Shown here one piece after another: positions 25,275 through 33,021 of a DNA stretch of 36,432 nucleotides. The notes under the pieces are model-generated. The model searched no databases, was not told the DNA's origin, and saw only the letters and a program-made list of their open reading frames with translations. Positions within the stretch are counted from its first letter, which is position 1. Each line of letters opens with the position of its first letter. The stretch is from Candidatus Thorarchaeota archaeon. Lineage in GTDB: Archaea > Asgardarchaeota > Thorarchaeia > Thorarchaeales > Thorarchaeaceae. A program made the position numbers and the translations under genes. The stretch is taken from positions 1 through 36,432 of the forward strand of contig SDOA01000030.1 in the NCBI GenBank assembly GCA_004524595.1, given 5' to 3'.

Positions 25275-26540
25275 CTATGGTCCTAGTTTAGTGTGGATAA
25301 ACTGCCCTGTTGAAATTACAGTATGAACAAGGTTAGCTCCAAAACGCCATGACAGATACTCAGGATTGGGACAATCAAGAATGAGAATATCTGCTCTTTT
25401 GCCAACCTCGATGCTTCCCAATATTTTACTTCTGTTGATTGCATGAGCCGCATTGATTGTGACTGCCGATAATACCTCTCGAGGATACATCTTCATCTTA
25501 TAACATGCTAGTGCTATAGTGAAAAAGAGTGACTCATTCGCACAATTAGGGTTGAAGTCTGTAGCTAGTGCTACTGGGAGCTCCATATCAATCATTTTTC
25601 GTGCGTTTGCGTAATTGGTATTGAGGCTGAAGGCTGTAGCTGGAAGAAGTGTAGCAATTGTGCCTGCTTTTCTCATTGCTTCAAGCCCATCATCAGAAGC
25701 CATGAGTAGATGGTCTGCTGAGACCGCTCCTAATTCAGCTGCAAGCTCAGCTCCCCCGAGTTGCACAATTTCATCTGCATGAACCTTCAACTTCATTCCA
25801 TTCATCTTTGCGGCTCGCAAAATTGCTCGTGATTGTTCAATATCAAAAACACCCTTTTCACAAAAGACATCACAAAACTCCGCTAATTTGCTATTTGCAA
25901 CAGCAGGTATCATCTCATTAATTATTAGATCTACATAATCTTCAGGTCTTCCTTCAAATTCGGGAGGTATTGCATGAGCTCCAAGGAATGTAGAAATGAG
26001 TTCAACAGGTATCTTTTGGCGGAGCTCTTCAATTGCACCAAGCATCTTGAGTTCACTCTCAGTACTCAAGCCGTATCCGCTCTTTGCTTCGATAGTAGTG
26101 GTTCCATTACTGAGCATGCTTTCAGCGTATGAAAAAGCATTACTACATAATTCCTCTTTTGAAGCTGCCCTTGTTGACTTCAGTGTATTGAGAATCCCTC
26201 CACCCTCTTTGAGAATTTCAAGGTATGTTTTCCCTTTTAACTTCAATGCAAAATCTCTCTCGCGGGACCCGCTAAACGCTAGATGTGTATGGCTATCAAT
26301 AAAGCCTGGAGTCGCTAGCATCCCTGGAAACTCTATTGTAGGTAAATCAGGCGACTCTGTTACCTGTGATATCACCTCATCCGTGGTTCCAACTGCAACG
26401 ATTGTTCCTCCCTCAATAGCAATTGCACCATTTTCTATAATCGAGAGTTCCTTTAGATTCTCTCCTTTCTTCGGCTTATCCGAGTATCCACTAAGTGTAG
26501 CTAGTTGTCCAATATTTGTTAAGAGGATGTCAGGTTTCAT
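25275..26540 (-). CDS. hutI: Imidazolonepropionase
   Basis: A 421-residue amidohydrolase that opens the imidazolone ring to N-formimino-L-glutamate, the third step of histidine degradation. Metal ligands are in 'DSHTHLAFSG' (H-x-H) and 'KVHADE' plus the later 'ATDFNPNCANE' aspartate. 'SGYGLSTESELKMLGAI' and 'GAHAIPPEF' are family-specific. The frame is open from ATG 26570; ATG 26540 is the likelier start because it begins at the usual N-terminus. No formimidoylglutamase or formiminotransferase lies in the window. Confidence 0.95.
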   Translation of the reverse strand: MKPDILLTNIGQLATLSGYSDKPKKGENLKELSIIENGAIAIEGGTIVAVGTTDEVISQVTESPDLPTIEFPGMLATPGFIDSHTHLAFSGSRERDFALKLKGKTYLEILKEGGGILNTLKSTRAASKEELCSNAFSYAESMLSNGTTTIEAKSGYGLSTESELKMLGAIEELRQKIPVELISTFLGAHAIPPEFEGRPEDYVDLIINEMIPAVANSKLAEFCDVFCEKGVFDIEQSRAILRAAKMNGMKLKVHADEIVQLGGAELAAELGAVSADHLLMASDDGLEAMRKAGTIATLLPATAFSLNTNYANARKMIDMELPVALATDFNPNCANESLFFTIALACYKMKMYPREVLSAVTINAAHAINRSKILGSIEVGKRADILILDCPNPEYLSWRFGANLVHTVISTGQFIHTKLGP

Positions 26541-26653
26541 TTCAATCACAATAAAATAAGAGCATGGCAATACATTTACATTACGCTATTTGTAGCGGCA
26601 TTAATTAGGCAGATAGTTTGAAACAAATCAAGTCAAAAACGAGGCATTAGACA

Positions 26654-27235
26654 ATGGACTATCTCATCCTAAGCTGGCAAGAAGTATATAATCTCACTCT
26701 ACAGCTCTCTGAAAAAATTGTTTCAAGTGGTTTCAGCCCCGATATTATTGTAGGAATTGCTAGAGGTGGATGGATTCCTGCAAGAATCCTCTCTGATGTT
26801 TTATACATGGAGAGCCTTCAAAATATTCGGATAGAATATTACACTGATGTGGGAGTGAAAGGCAAAGAACCCAAAATCACTCAACCATTATCTGGTTCGC
26901 TCGCAGGTAAGAAGGTACTTCTTGTTGATGAGGTTGCTGATACTGGTGACAGTCTCTATCAGGCTATTGAACATGTAAATAGCCTTGGAGTGGGCGAACA
27001 GCGATCTGCCGTTCTTCATCTCAAACCAACCTCTCGAATAATTCCTGACTATTACATGGTGGAAACAACAAGCTGGACCGTATATCCCTGGGAGAATCGT
27101 GAGTCGATTATTGCACTTGTCAAGATGTTTAAGGCTGAGAAACCGTCTATGTCTATGAAGCAAATCCGTGATAGATTAGTCTTTGAAGTTGGTTTTGAAC
27201 CAACAGTAGCTGATTACTTCATCAAACGGCTTTAG
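26654..27235 (+). CDS. Phosphoribosyltransferase family protein
   Basis: A 193-residue type I phosphoribosyltransferase. The PRPP-binding motif is 'VLLVDEVADTGDSL' (88-101) and an early 'IVGIARGGWIPARIL' loop binds pyrophosphate. The general shape fits hypoxanthine/xanthine-guanine transferases of archaea, which salvage purine bases onto PRPP. The extra C-terminal ~40 residues may be a helical cap. The base specificity cannot be read. Start ATG 26654. It precedes cgi121 by 18 bases and is likely co-transcribed. Confidence 0.85.
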   Translation: MDYLILSWQEVYNLTLQLSEKIVSSGFSPDIIVGIARGGWIPARILSDVLYMESLQNIRIEYYTDVGVKGKEPKITQPLSGSLAGKKVLLVDEVADTGDSLYQAIEHVNSLGVGEQRSAVLHLKPTSRIIPDYYMVETTSWTVYPWENRESIIALVKMFKAEKPSMSMKQIRDRLVFEVGFEPTVADYFIKRL

Positions 27236-27253
27236 GCACATGAGGTCTACCTA

Positions 27254-27832
27254 TTGATTCAGAAATTGACTTACAATGAAGATGATTATTGTATCGGCCT
27301 ATGTGAAATTTCAAATTCTAATGGATTAGGTATGGATGAACTTCTTGATTTAGCGAAATCATGTTCCAAAGATATCTTGGCGATTCAATTCTTCAATAGT
27401 CGCCTGATTGCTGGTGAGATACATCTATTATCTGCAGCTCAAAATGCTGTAAATGCGTGGCGTGGCAACTACATGATTGCTCGAAGCCTTGATGTTGAAA
27501 TAATCGTCTATGCATCAGCTCAACGTCAGATTCATCAAGCTCTGTCTTTATTGGGCGTGAAAGATGGTCTTACTTCAATCTCTATTGTCATTGTAGACAA
27601 AGAGGAGAAAAAAGTAGTTGGCACCCTTGTTGAAATGATCAATCAAATTGGTGAGGAAATTGACCCTCCGTTCGCTCCCACAGAAGAAAAAATTGATTTT
27701 TTGATGAACATATTCGATATTACTGAATCAGAAATGCAGTATTTCATTGATTCAGATGATATCTCAGACAGAATGCAAGCATTATCAAAATGCATTACTA
27801 GTAGAGTCACTTTAGTTGCCTTAGGAACATGA
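27254..27832 (+). CDS. cgi121: KEOPS complex subunit Cgi121
   Basis: A 192-residue member of the Cgi121/TPRKB family, the KEOPS subunit that binds the tRNA 3' CCA end and allosterically helps Bud32. Diagnostic pieces are 'IQFFNSRLIAGEIHLLSAAQNAVNAW', 'MIARSLDVEIIVYASAQRQIHQAL' and 'LGVK'. It is longer than the usual ~150 residues because of a C-terminal helical extension (~145-192). The start is TTG 27254, spaced 7 bases from GAGGT. Confidence 0.88.
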   Translation: MIQKLTYNEDDYCIGLCEISNSNGLGMDELLDLAKSCSKDILAIQFFNSRLIAGEIHLLSAAQNAVNAWRGNYMIARSLDVEIIVYASAQRQIHQALSLLGVKDGLTSISIVIVDKEEKKVVGTLVEMINQIGEEIDPPFAPTEEKIDFLMNIFDITESEMQYFIDSDDISDRMQALSKCITSRVTLVALGT

Positions 27833-27838
27833 GATACA

Positions 27839-28366
27839 CTAGTACTGATCATCCCTCATTGTCATGATCGAGAGGATATCAGAATCTTCATGAAGAACTG
27901 ATAATCCCGTCCATTCATCAAGAATCTCAACCCAAATGGTACTATCTGGAGAGTCAAGATCTACTCTCCTTGGAATCTGCGAAGCCACTGCAATTACAAC
28001 TTCCATATTCTCCAGATTTGTATGTCGCCTTCTAACCGTAACTCGAAAGCTCTCGTTCTCTGGAATTTTCACTAGCAAGTCCCGTGCTGCATCTTTTATC
28101 ATATCTATATTAGATTTCACGCACCGTTCTATTGGTGTAAAACGAATAGCAAACCTGAATTGATAGGGATTCTCCAGCGCAAATTCCCTAAGCCCATAGA
28201 CTACCTTAAAAGGGTCTAACGAGGTCATGCAGGTTAGCAGCCCTGAGATATGCGTACTGAATATCTCAAGATTTGAATCACCAAGTAGGTCTCCGATAAA
28301 ATATTGAATCTCAGATCTTGCGGCTTGTTCTCTTTCTCGAGGACAACCAACAAGCATGTTAAACAC
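27839..28366 (-). CDS. THUMP domain RNA-binding protein (Tan1/THUMPD1-like)
   Basis: A ~175-residue protein with an N-terminal ferredoxin-like part ('FNMLVGCPREREQAARSEIQYFIGDLLGD') and a THUMP domain ('VKSNIDMIKDAARDLLVKIPENESFRVTVRRRHTNLENMEVVIAVAS'). Eukaryotic Tan1/THUMPD1 carry tRNA to the ac4C acetyltransferase; an equivalent archaeal role is likely. The frame is open from 28432, overlapping the Sua5 gene, but a GAGGGG site after the Sua5 stop suggests GTG 28366 (or ATG 28357). It is co-transcribed with the Sua5/TsaC gene. Confidence 0.82.
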   Translation of the reverse strand: MFNMLVGCPREREQAARSEIQYFIGDLLGDSNLEIFSTHISGLLTCMTSLDPFKVVYGLREFALENPYQFRFAIRFTPIERCVKSNIDMIKDAARDLLVKIPENESFRVTVRRRHTNLENMEVVIAVASQIPRRVDLDSPDSTIWVEILDEWTGLSVLHEDSDILSIMTMRDDQY

Positions 28367-28382
28367 TGACAGACCGCCCCTC

Positions 28383-29087
28383 TCACATATCCGGATAAAT
28401 GATACGACTTGTCCAGAATCTCCGAGCGTCACTATCTACATTAAGCATCTCCTCGAGTTGACTTATCGCTATCGCTCCTTCTCGGTATACTTTGATGTTC
28501 AACACTTCTCCTTCTCCTGCATCTTCAACACCAATAATTGTTGAGTTATTTGATGCAGAAGCTAGCCCTCCATCAATATACAAGTCAACCTCTTGACCAA
28601 GCTGTTCCATTGCTACTGACACATCAAAAGGACTTGCTCCCCCTGTTCTATTTGCACTTGTTCCTACTACCGGTCCACCAATTTTGTTAGCAATCGCTCG
28701 TGGTATGACATGATTTGGAACTCGTATAGCAATCGATCTCCCCCCTATTGTAATATGTTCTGGAATCTCCGGTCGTGCATCAACAATAATTGTTAATGCT
28801 CCCGGCCAAAACAATCGAACAATTATTTTTTCCAGACTTCCAAATTCATGATATGTTTCACACTGACCATAATCATTGAAGAGAAGGGGAACTCCTACCT
28901 TTCTATCCCGTCTCTTGACAGCAACAAGCCGATCCAATGCTTCTGGAATTCTTGGGTCACAACCAAGTCCATAACTAGTATCCGTTGGGTATACAATAAT
29001 CCCTCCAGACTGTACTACCTCTACTGCTCTCGCAATTATATGGTCGTAGTTGTCTAAATCATCAACCTTCATAATTTCAGCTGTCAA
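28383..29087 (-). CDS. Threonylcarbamoyl-AMP synthase (Sua5/YciO/YrdC family)
   Basis: A 234-residue enzyme that makes threonylcarbamoyl-AMP from threonine, bicarbonate and ATP, the donor used by KEOPS for tRNA t6A. It has 'GGIIVYPTDTSYGLGCD', 'LFWPGALTIIVDA', 'SIAIRVPNH', 'VVGTSANRTGG' and 'STIIGVED' in the usual order. It has the YrdC domain and a short C-terminal extension but not the full Sua5 domain, so it is TsaC-like. Start TTG 29087 or ATG 29072. First gene of a two-gene unit with the THUMP protein. Confidence 0.9.
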   Translation of the reverse strand: MTAEIMKVDDLDNYDHIIARAVEVVQSGGIIVYPTDTSYGLGCDPRIPEALDRLVAVKRRDRKVGVPLLFNDYGQCETYHEFGSLEKIIVRLFWPGALTIIVDARPEIPEHITIGGRSIAIRVPNHVIPRAIANKIGGPVVGTSANRTGGASPFDVSVAMEQLGQEVDLYIDGGLASASNNSTIIGVEDAGEGEVLNIKVYREGAIAISQLEEMLNVDSDARRFWTSRIIYPDM

Positions 29088-29128
29088 GTGATTTCATATT
29101 CCATCACCTGCAAACATACATATGTTCC

Positions 29129-30172
29129 TTGCGTTTGAAAATAATACAGGGAGGAATCACTATCTACGGAATAATCTTGGCTGCTGGAAAAGGAGAACGA
29201 ATGAATCCCCTTACCTTGGAGATTCCAAAAGCTCTAGTATCCATCGCAGGGAAGACACTGCTAGAATGGAGCATTGACCGTCTATATTCCGCAGGATGCA
29301 ATAACATTATTGTAGCAACTGGCTGGAAGTCTGATATGATGAGGAAATTCCTTACAACTCTAGATCATCCCGCAACTATTCATCTTATTGAAGTGTCAAA
29401 CTATGAGAAAGGTCCGTTGCAGACATTTGTCACAGCTGCAAACTTGGTTCATGATTCTATTAGTATCTTAAATCCGGTGGACCTTGTAATTTCTTCAAAT
29501 GTTGTTACTTCTATCATATCTCGTCATCCAAAAGATAATCCCTTTGCTGTAACATTGGCTATTGATTATTCTGCTATCCAAGGAAGTGACGTATTTGTTA
29601 ACCGCGATGAGCATATTATTGCAATCAGTAATGAACATGATGGTGAATCTCGGAAAGCAAAAAGTGCGATGTTACTCGCATTCTCTTCAGGTTTTTCTTC
29701 CTATTGTCAAGATATGTTGAAAAATGGTTCTAGTAATATTTTTTCAGTCCTAAACTCAATTATCGAAAGAGAGAATTCTGTATTTGGATTTCCCATAAGC
29801 GAGAAATGGTATGACATAGATACTAAAAAAGACGCATTGAATGTTAATAGACATCTTCTCGAATCCATCTCAATACAAGATTCAACATCTGTTTTTGTTC
29901 CTCCTGGTGATTCAATGGAAATTGGTGACACTCTTTCATTGGGTTCAAGTATTACTCTGGGGAGAGGAGTTCTCTTGAAAGGGCCTTGCCTAATTCAAAA
30001 GAAATCAAAAATTGATGACAATTGCAGTATTGGTCCATATGTTAGTTTATCAGCAATGACGCATATCGGATCCAATTGTCAATTATATGATGCGTCTATC
30101 TTTGGTTCATCAGTGGTAGTTCCTCATAGCAAAATCAATAATGCCATTGTATATCAATCCAAAATATATTGA
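29129..30172 (+). CDS. Sugar/polyol-phosphate nucleotidyltransferase with left-handed beta-helix
   Basis: A ~336-347-residue protein. The nucleotidyltransferase domain (~12-225) starts with the NTP-binding loop 'GIILAAGKGERMNPLT' and 'IPKALVSIAGKTLLEWSIDRL'. The C-terminal ~90 residues have hexapeptide repeats ('LGSSITLGRGVLLKGPCLI', 'IGPYVSLSAMTHIGSNCQL') of the left-handed beta-helix type. The pairing with a CDP-alcohol phosphatidyltransferase suggests it makes a CDP- or UDP-activated precursor (for example CDP-inositol). GGGAGG at 29149-29154 lies inside the frame opened by TTG 29129; the correctly spaced codon is AUC at 29162. Confidence 0.8.
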   Translation: MRLKIIQGGITIYGIILAAGKGERMNPLTLEIPKALVSIAGKTLLEWSIDRLYSAGCNNIIVATGWKSDMMRKFLTTLDHPATIHLIEVSNYEKGPLQTFVTAANLVHDSISILNPVDLVISSNVVTSIISRHPKDNPFAVTLAIDYSAIQGSDVFVNRDEHIIAISNEHDGESRKAKSAMLLAFSSGFSSYCQDMLKNGSSNIFSVLNSIIERENSVFGFPISEKWYDIDTKKDALNVNRHLLESISIQDSTSVFVPPGDSMEIGDTLSLGSSITLGRGVLLKGPCLIQKKSKIDDNCSIGPYVSLSAMTHIGSNCQLYDASIFGSSVVVPHSKINNAIVYQSKIY

Positions 30173-30187
30173 GAGGTGGATTCGCAT

Positions 30188-30796
30188 TTGCCAAGCCGAT
30201 TCAGAGTTCGAGGTAGTTTCAAGGGCATTGTTCTCTTGATAGCTAAACCCTTAGCAAAAGCCGGTTTATCTCCAGACTCTGTGACCTACATCAGCCTTCT
30301 TTTTGCATTCTTTGCATTCCTCTCTTTACCTTTGACTCATTCAACCCTCCTATATGGAATACTTACGTTTATTGCAGGTCTCTTGGATGGTGTTGATGGG
30401 AATATTGCACGACTTACTAACTCTGCCTCAAATTCAGGTGGTCTTACAGACTCTGTAATTGACAAGGTTTCCGAAATGCTCATTCTGGCTGCAATTGCCT
30501 TTGAGTATACAAACTCCCTGCTTCTTAGCTTGCCTGTTTCTATCTGGGTGCTTCTTGCAGTTTTCGGATGGCTAATGACTAGCTATACTAGAGCCAGAGC
30601 TCAGAGCCTAGGAGTTACCGATCTTGATATTGGCATAGGTGGCCGGTCTGAACGATTACTCACTTTAGTTATCTTCTCAGTCTTTGGATTAATCCTTTGG
30701 GGTCTTCTTATTGTTACTATAATGGGTCTTGGGACTGCTGCATATAGATTGTATCATTATCGACTGCAGTTGCGAAGAGAATCCACCTCAAATTGA
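30188..30796 (+). CDS. CDP-alcohol phosphatidyltransferase
   Basis: A ~202-residue membrane enzyme with about six helices that joins a CDP-activated alcohol to a second alcohol. The family signature D-G-x2-A-R-x8-G-x3-D-x3-D is complete ('DGVDGNIARLTNS' ... 'GGLTDSVIDK'). Likely products are an archaetidyl phospholipid, for example archaetidylinositol phosphate, or a phosphodiester solute. The frame opens at GTG 30176; GAGAGGTG (30171-30178) favours TTG 30188. It directly follows the nucleotidyltransferase gene. Confidence 0.88.
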   Translation: MPSRFRVRGSFKGIVLLIAKPLAKAGLSPDSVTYISLLFAFFAFLSLPLTHSTLLYGILTFIAGLLDGVDGNIARLTNSASNSGGLTDSVIDKVSEMLILAAIAFEYTNSLLLSLPVSIWVLLAVFGWLMTSYTRARAQSLGVTDLDIGIGGRSERLLTLVIFSVFGLILWGLLIVTIMGLGTAAYRLYHYRLQLRRESTSN

Positions 30797-30802
30797 TAGA
30801 CC

Positions 30803-30815
30803 ATTATACTTAAGA
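30803..30815 (+). promoter_or_regulatory. TATA box upstream of hypothetical gene
   Basis: 'TTATACTTAAGAG' at ~30805-30815 is a plausible archaeal TATA element, about 50 bases before ATG 30865. Confidence 0.35.
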
Positions 30816-30864
30816 GTCAAACACCAAAGGCCGCTACAAGACCAACAAACGGAGTCATACTTTA

Positions 30865-31284
30865 ATGCCAAAATTTAGAGCAGATCATTATCTCATCGCT
30901 GAATTCGAAGATGTTTCTGATACTAAGAAGATTGGGGAAAATGTCCTCGCTTCATTAAAGGAACTCTCAGAATTGAAGGACCTTGCTATTGTCACAAAAC
31001 GAATGGAGGGTAAATCCTGGTTTGAAATCGTTGGTCGAATCGATATTCCTGCCGGCTCAAAGGCTTTCTGGGCAATGATAAAGAAGGAATTGTCACAGAG
31101 AGAGCCCTATCATCTCTTTATTCGATTTGATATGAATGCTGAAGGCGAAACCATTGGTGATGCCAGGACTAATGTAAAATCGTGGATTGAAGAAAATATA
31201 GCAACAAGAATCAAAAAGAATACTGCAGTGAAGACTTTGAAGGTTCTACAGCCAGATGAAGTCTACTTACCAAAACTTGAGTAA
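30865..31284 (+). CDS. Hypothetical protein
   Basis: A 139-residue soluble alpha/beta protein I do not recognise. It has an N-terminal strand, a charged helix, 'WFEIVGRIDIPAGSKAFWAMIKKELS', a central strand 'HLFIRFDMNAEG' and a helical C-terminus. Starts at ATG 30865 behind a GGAG site. Five bases separate its stop from the convergent FG-GAP gene. No domain can be named. Confidence 0.5.
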   Translation: MPKFRADHYLIAEFEDVSDTKKIGENVLASLKELSELKDLAIVTKRMEGKSWFEIVGRIDIPAGSKAFWAMIKKELSQREPYHLFIRFDMNAEGETIGDARTNVKSWIEENIATRIKKNTAVKTLKVLQPDEVYLPKLE

Positions 31285-31289
31285 TCTGA

Positions 31290-32303
31290 TTATTCATTAA
31301 TAAAATCAAGTATATACAAGTTATTTCCCACAGCTTGCACGATCTCATTTCTCGAATCCCCATCTATATCACCAATTGATATCAGCGACTCGGTGGATTT
31401 TTTCTCGGTCTTGATTACTGCCTCTTCAATAATTCTTCTTCCAACTACAGTTAGTAGTGCGATACTGGAGTTTGCATGACTCACCAATATCTGACCTCGT
31501 GCTGGGCTCAAATTCCAAAACTGTCCCATTCTTATGGCGCTCACTGAATTTGGAGCTTTTATGGAATCAATTCTCTCTAAAGATCCTTTTACAACGCCAT
31601 GTAAATTGAGTCCTCGTTCGTTTGATACAGTCAATATCTCTGAATTCTTATCTTCAGTGATATCTCCTGTTGCTACAAGACTAATCTCTCCACCAATACT
31701 AATTTTTCCTCTCTCATGAAGTCGATCATCTGCATATTGATAGACAAACAAGTACCCTGAATCATCACCAAAGACAAAGCGACTGTAGGGCATCCCAACT
31801 GTCTTCAGAGGTTGTAACGAAAATATTGGTCGTTCCAGTACTTTATGTGCCAATTTATCTAAAGCAACATCATACCAACCATAGCATCGCAGACTGCCAT
31901 CATTTGTTGATACCATTACCTCTGCGCTCTCATCATCAAGAACATTCAATACCGCAATTGCGGTAGGAAGACTTCCTAGTGGTGTTGTGGCTTTGACACT
32001 AATTGTATTATCCATGTAGACAAGAACCCGCATGACATTATCGAGTCCTGCCATGACAAAGTCAAGAACTCCGTCTCCAGTAACATCACCAACACCAATT
32101 GCAGCAAGTGGGGGTAAATTACCAATACTGCATCTTTCATTTAACGGTTCTTTCTCTTCTCTATCAAAATCGTAGACACGTACATCCCCATTGAGTGTTG
32201 TAATAATTAGACTGGCTTTTCCTTCTCCTGAAAGATCCACCGTTTCGACAGATGTGATAACCTCTTTGAAGTTGACTTTTGAAACAACATTAAATTCTGG
32301 CAT
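31290..32303 (-). CDS. FG-GAP/VCBS repeat beta-propeller protein
   Basis: A 337-residue propeller with about six blades. Integrin-like calcium loops of the form 'GD(V/I)TGDG..DF/EI' recur ('GVGDVTGDGVLDFVMAG', 'TGDITEDKNSEILTVS', 'IGDIDGDSRNEIVQAV'). There is no signal peptide or membrane helix, so it appears to be cytosolic, unlike most bacterial FG-GAP proteins. Start ATG 32303 behind GAGG. In eukaryotes, cytosolic FG-GAP propellers occur in BBS1/BBS7-like and ITFG2-like proteins; a relationship is only a possibility. Confidence 0.75.
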   Translation of the reverse strand: MPEFNVVSKVNFKEVITSVETVDLSGEGKASLIITTLNGDVRVYDFDREEKEPLNERCSIGNLPPLAAIGVGDVTGDGVLDFVMAGLDNVMRVLVYMDNTISVKATTPLGSLPTAIAVLNVLDDESAEVMVSTNDGSLRCYGWYDVALDKLAHKVLERPIFSLQPLKTVGMPYSRFVFGDDSGYLFVYQYADDRLHERGKISIGGEISLVATGDITEDKNSEILTVSNERGLNLHGVVKGSLERIDSIKAPNSVSAIRMGQFWNLSPARGQILVSHANSSIALLTVVGRRIIEEAVIKTEKKSTESLISIGDIDGDSRNEIVQAVGNNLYILDFINE

Positions 32304-32357
32304 GTAGTGAGTCCTCTTCTTCCGGTTACCTCTATACCACCGTTGAGGTTTTTGATA

Positions 32358-32368
32358 CCATTTAAGAG
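32358..32368 (+). promoter_or_regulatory. TATA box upstream of Cys-rich hypothetical gene
   Basis: 'CCATTTAAGAG' (32358-32368) lies ~34-40 bases before the first in-frame start codons (GTG 32402, ATG 32408), suggesting a short leader. Confidence 0.35.
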
Positions 32369-32401
32369 TTATTGGATTAGTGATGTTTCATTATAATTGA
32401 T

Positions 32402-32980
32402 GTGTTTATGTTAGCAAATACAGGATTTGATTATATGAGCAAAGAGAATCGGTTGTCAACCCTTAATGAAGACGAGTGGAATCCTAGTCCTATGGAGTTG
32501 TCAAAGGAATTGGGTTTATTCATTGAGGAATTTGAAACATTTACACCAGAACACTTCGCTCAAGTCAATTTTCACCTTCTCAGGAGAGCTGGTTTGACAA
32601 AGTCGAGTCGTAATGAGCTTTGCAGAGTTTCTATCAAGAACAAACACTGTATCAACTGTGAATTTCTTTATGTTGCAAAGAAATGCTTACTCTGGTCTCG
32701 GTTATACAAAATCATCGACTGGGGTATTGTCGAGCGGTCACCACCCTGTATTCGACTTGCTTTTGCTAAGAAAACAATCAAGACTGTAGCAAACTATCTT
32801 GTCCAAGTAAATCTAATTTCACCTCCATTCTATAAAGTACGGGGAGCTCTTTCTTGCAATCTTATGCGTCGATGGGGATATTGTGTTCCTAACGAATACT
32901 GTCGGGCAATGAAGACAAATAACGTTCTAGAATATATTCCTGCACGTGAGCGGGTCAAACTCTCTCGAGAACACAATTGA
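32402..32980 (+). CDS. Cysteine-rich hypothetical protein
   Basis: A 192-residue protein with eight cysteines in the second half: C74-x8-C83-x2-C86-x8-C95, then C116, and C152-x8-C161-x5-C167. The regular spacing suggests a zinc or iron-sulfur site. The N-terminal third is acidic and helical. I do not recognise the family. Start GTG 32402 or ATG 32408; ATG 32435 is possible. It precedes the HD hydrolase gene by ~40 bases. Confidence 0.5.
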   Translation: MFMLANTGFDYMSKENRLSTLNEDEWNPSPMELSKELGLFIEEFETFTPEHFAQVNFHLLRRAGLTKSSRNELCRVSIKNKHCINCEFLYVAKKCLLWSRLYKIIDWGIVERSPPCIRLAFAKKTIKTVANYLVQVNLISPPFYKVRGALSCNLMRRWGYCVPNEYCRAMKTNNVLEYIPARERVKLSREHN

Positions 32981-33021
32981 TTTAATTCTATTAGTTATGT
33001 CTTAAATAGCGTATAGTAGAT

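Noticed and set aside
25996..26559. 187-residue open frame on the + strand
   Set aside because: It is the antisense shadow of hutI, which is fully supported by catalytic motifs.
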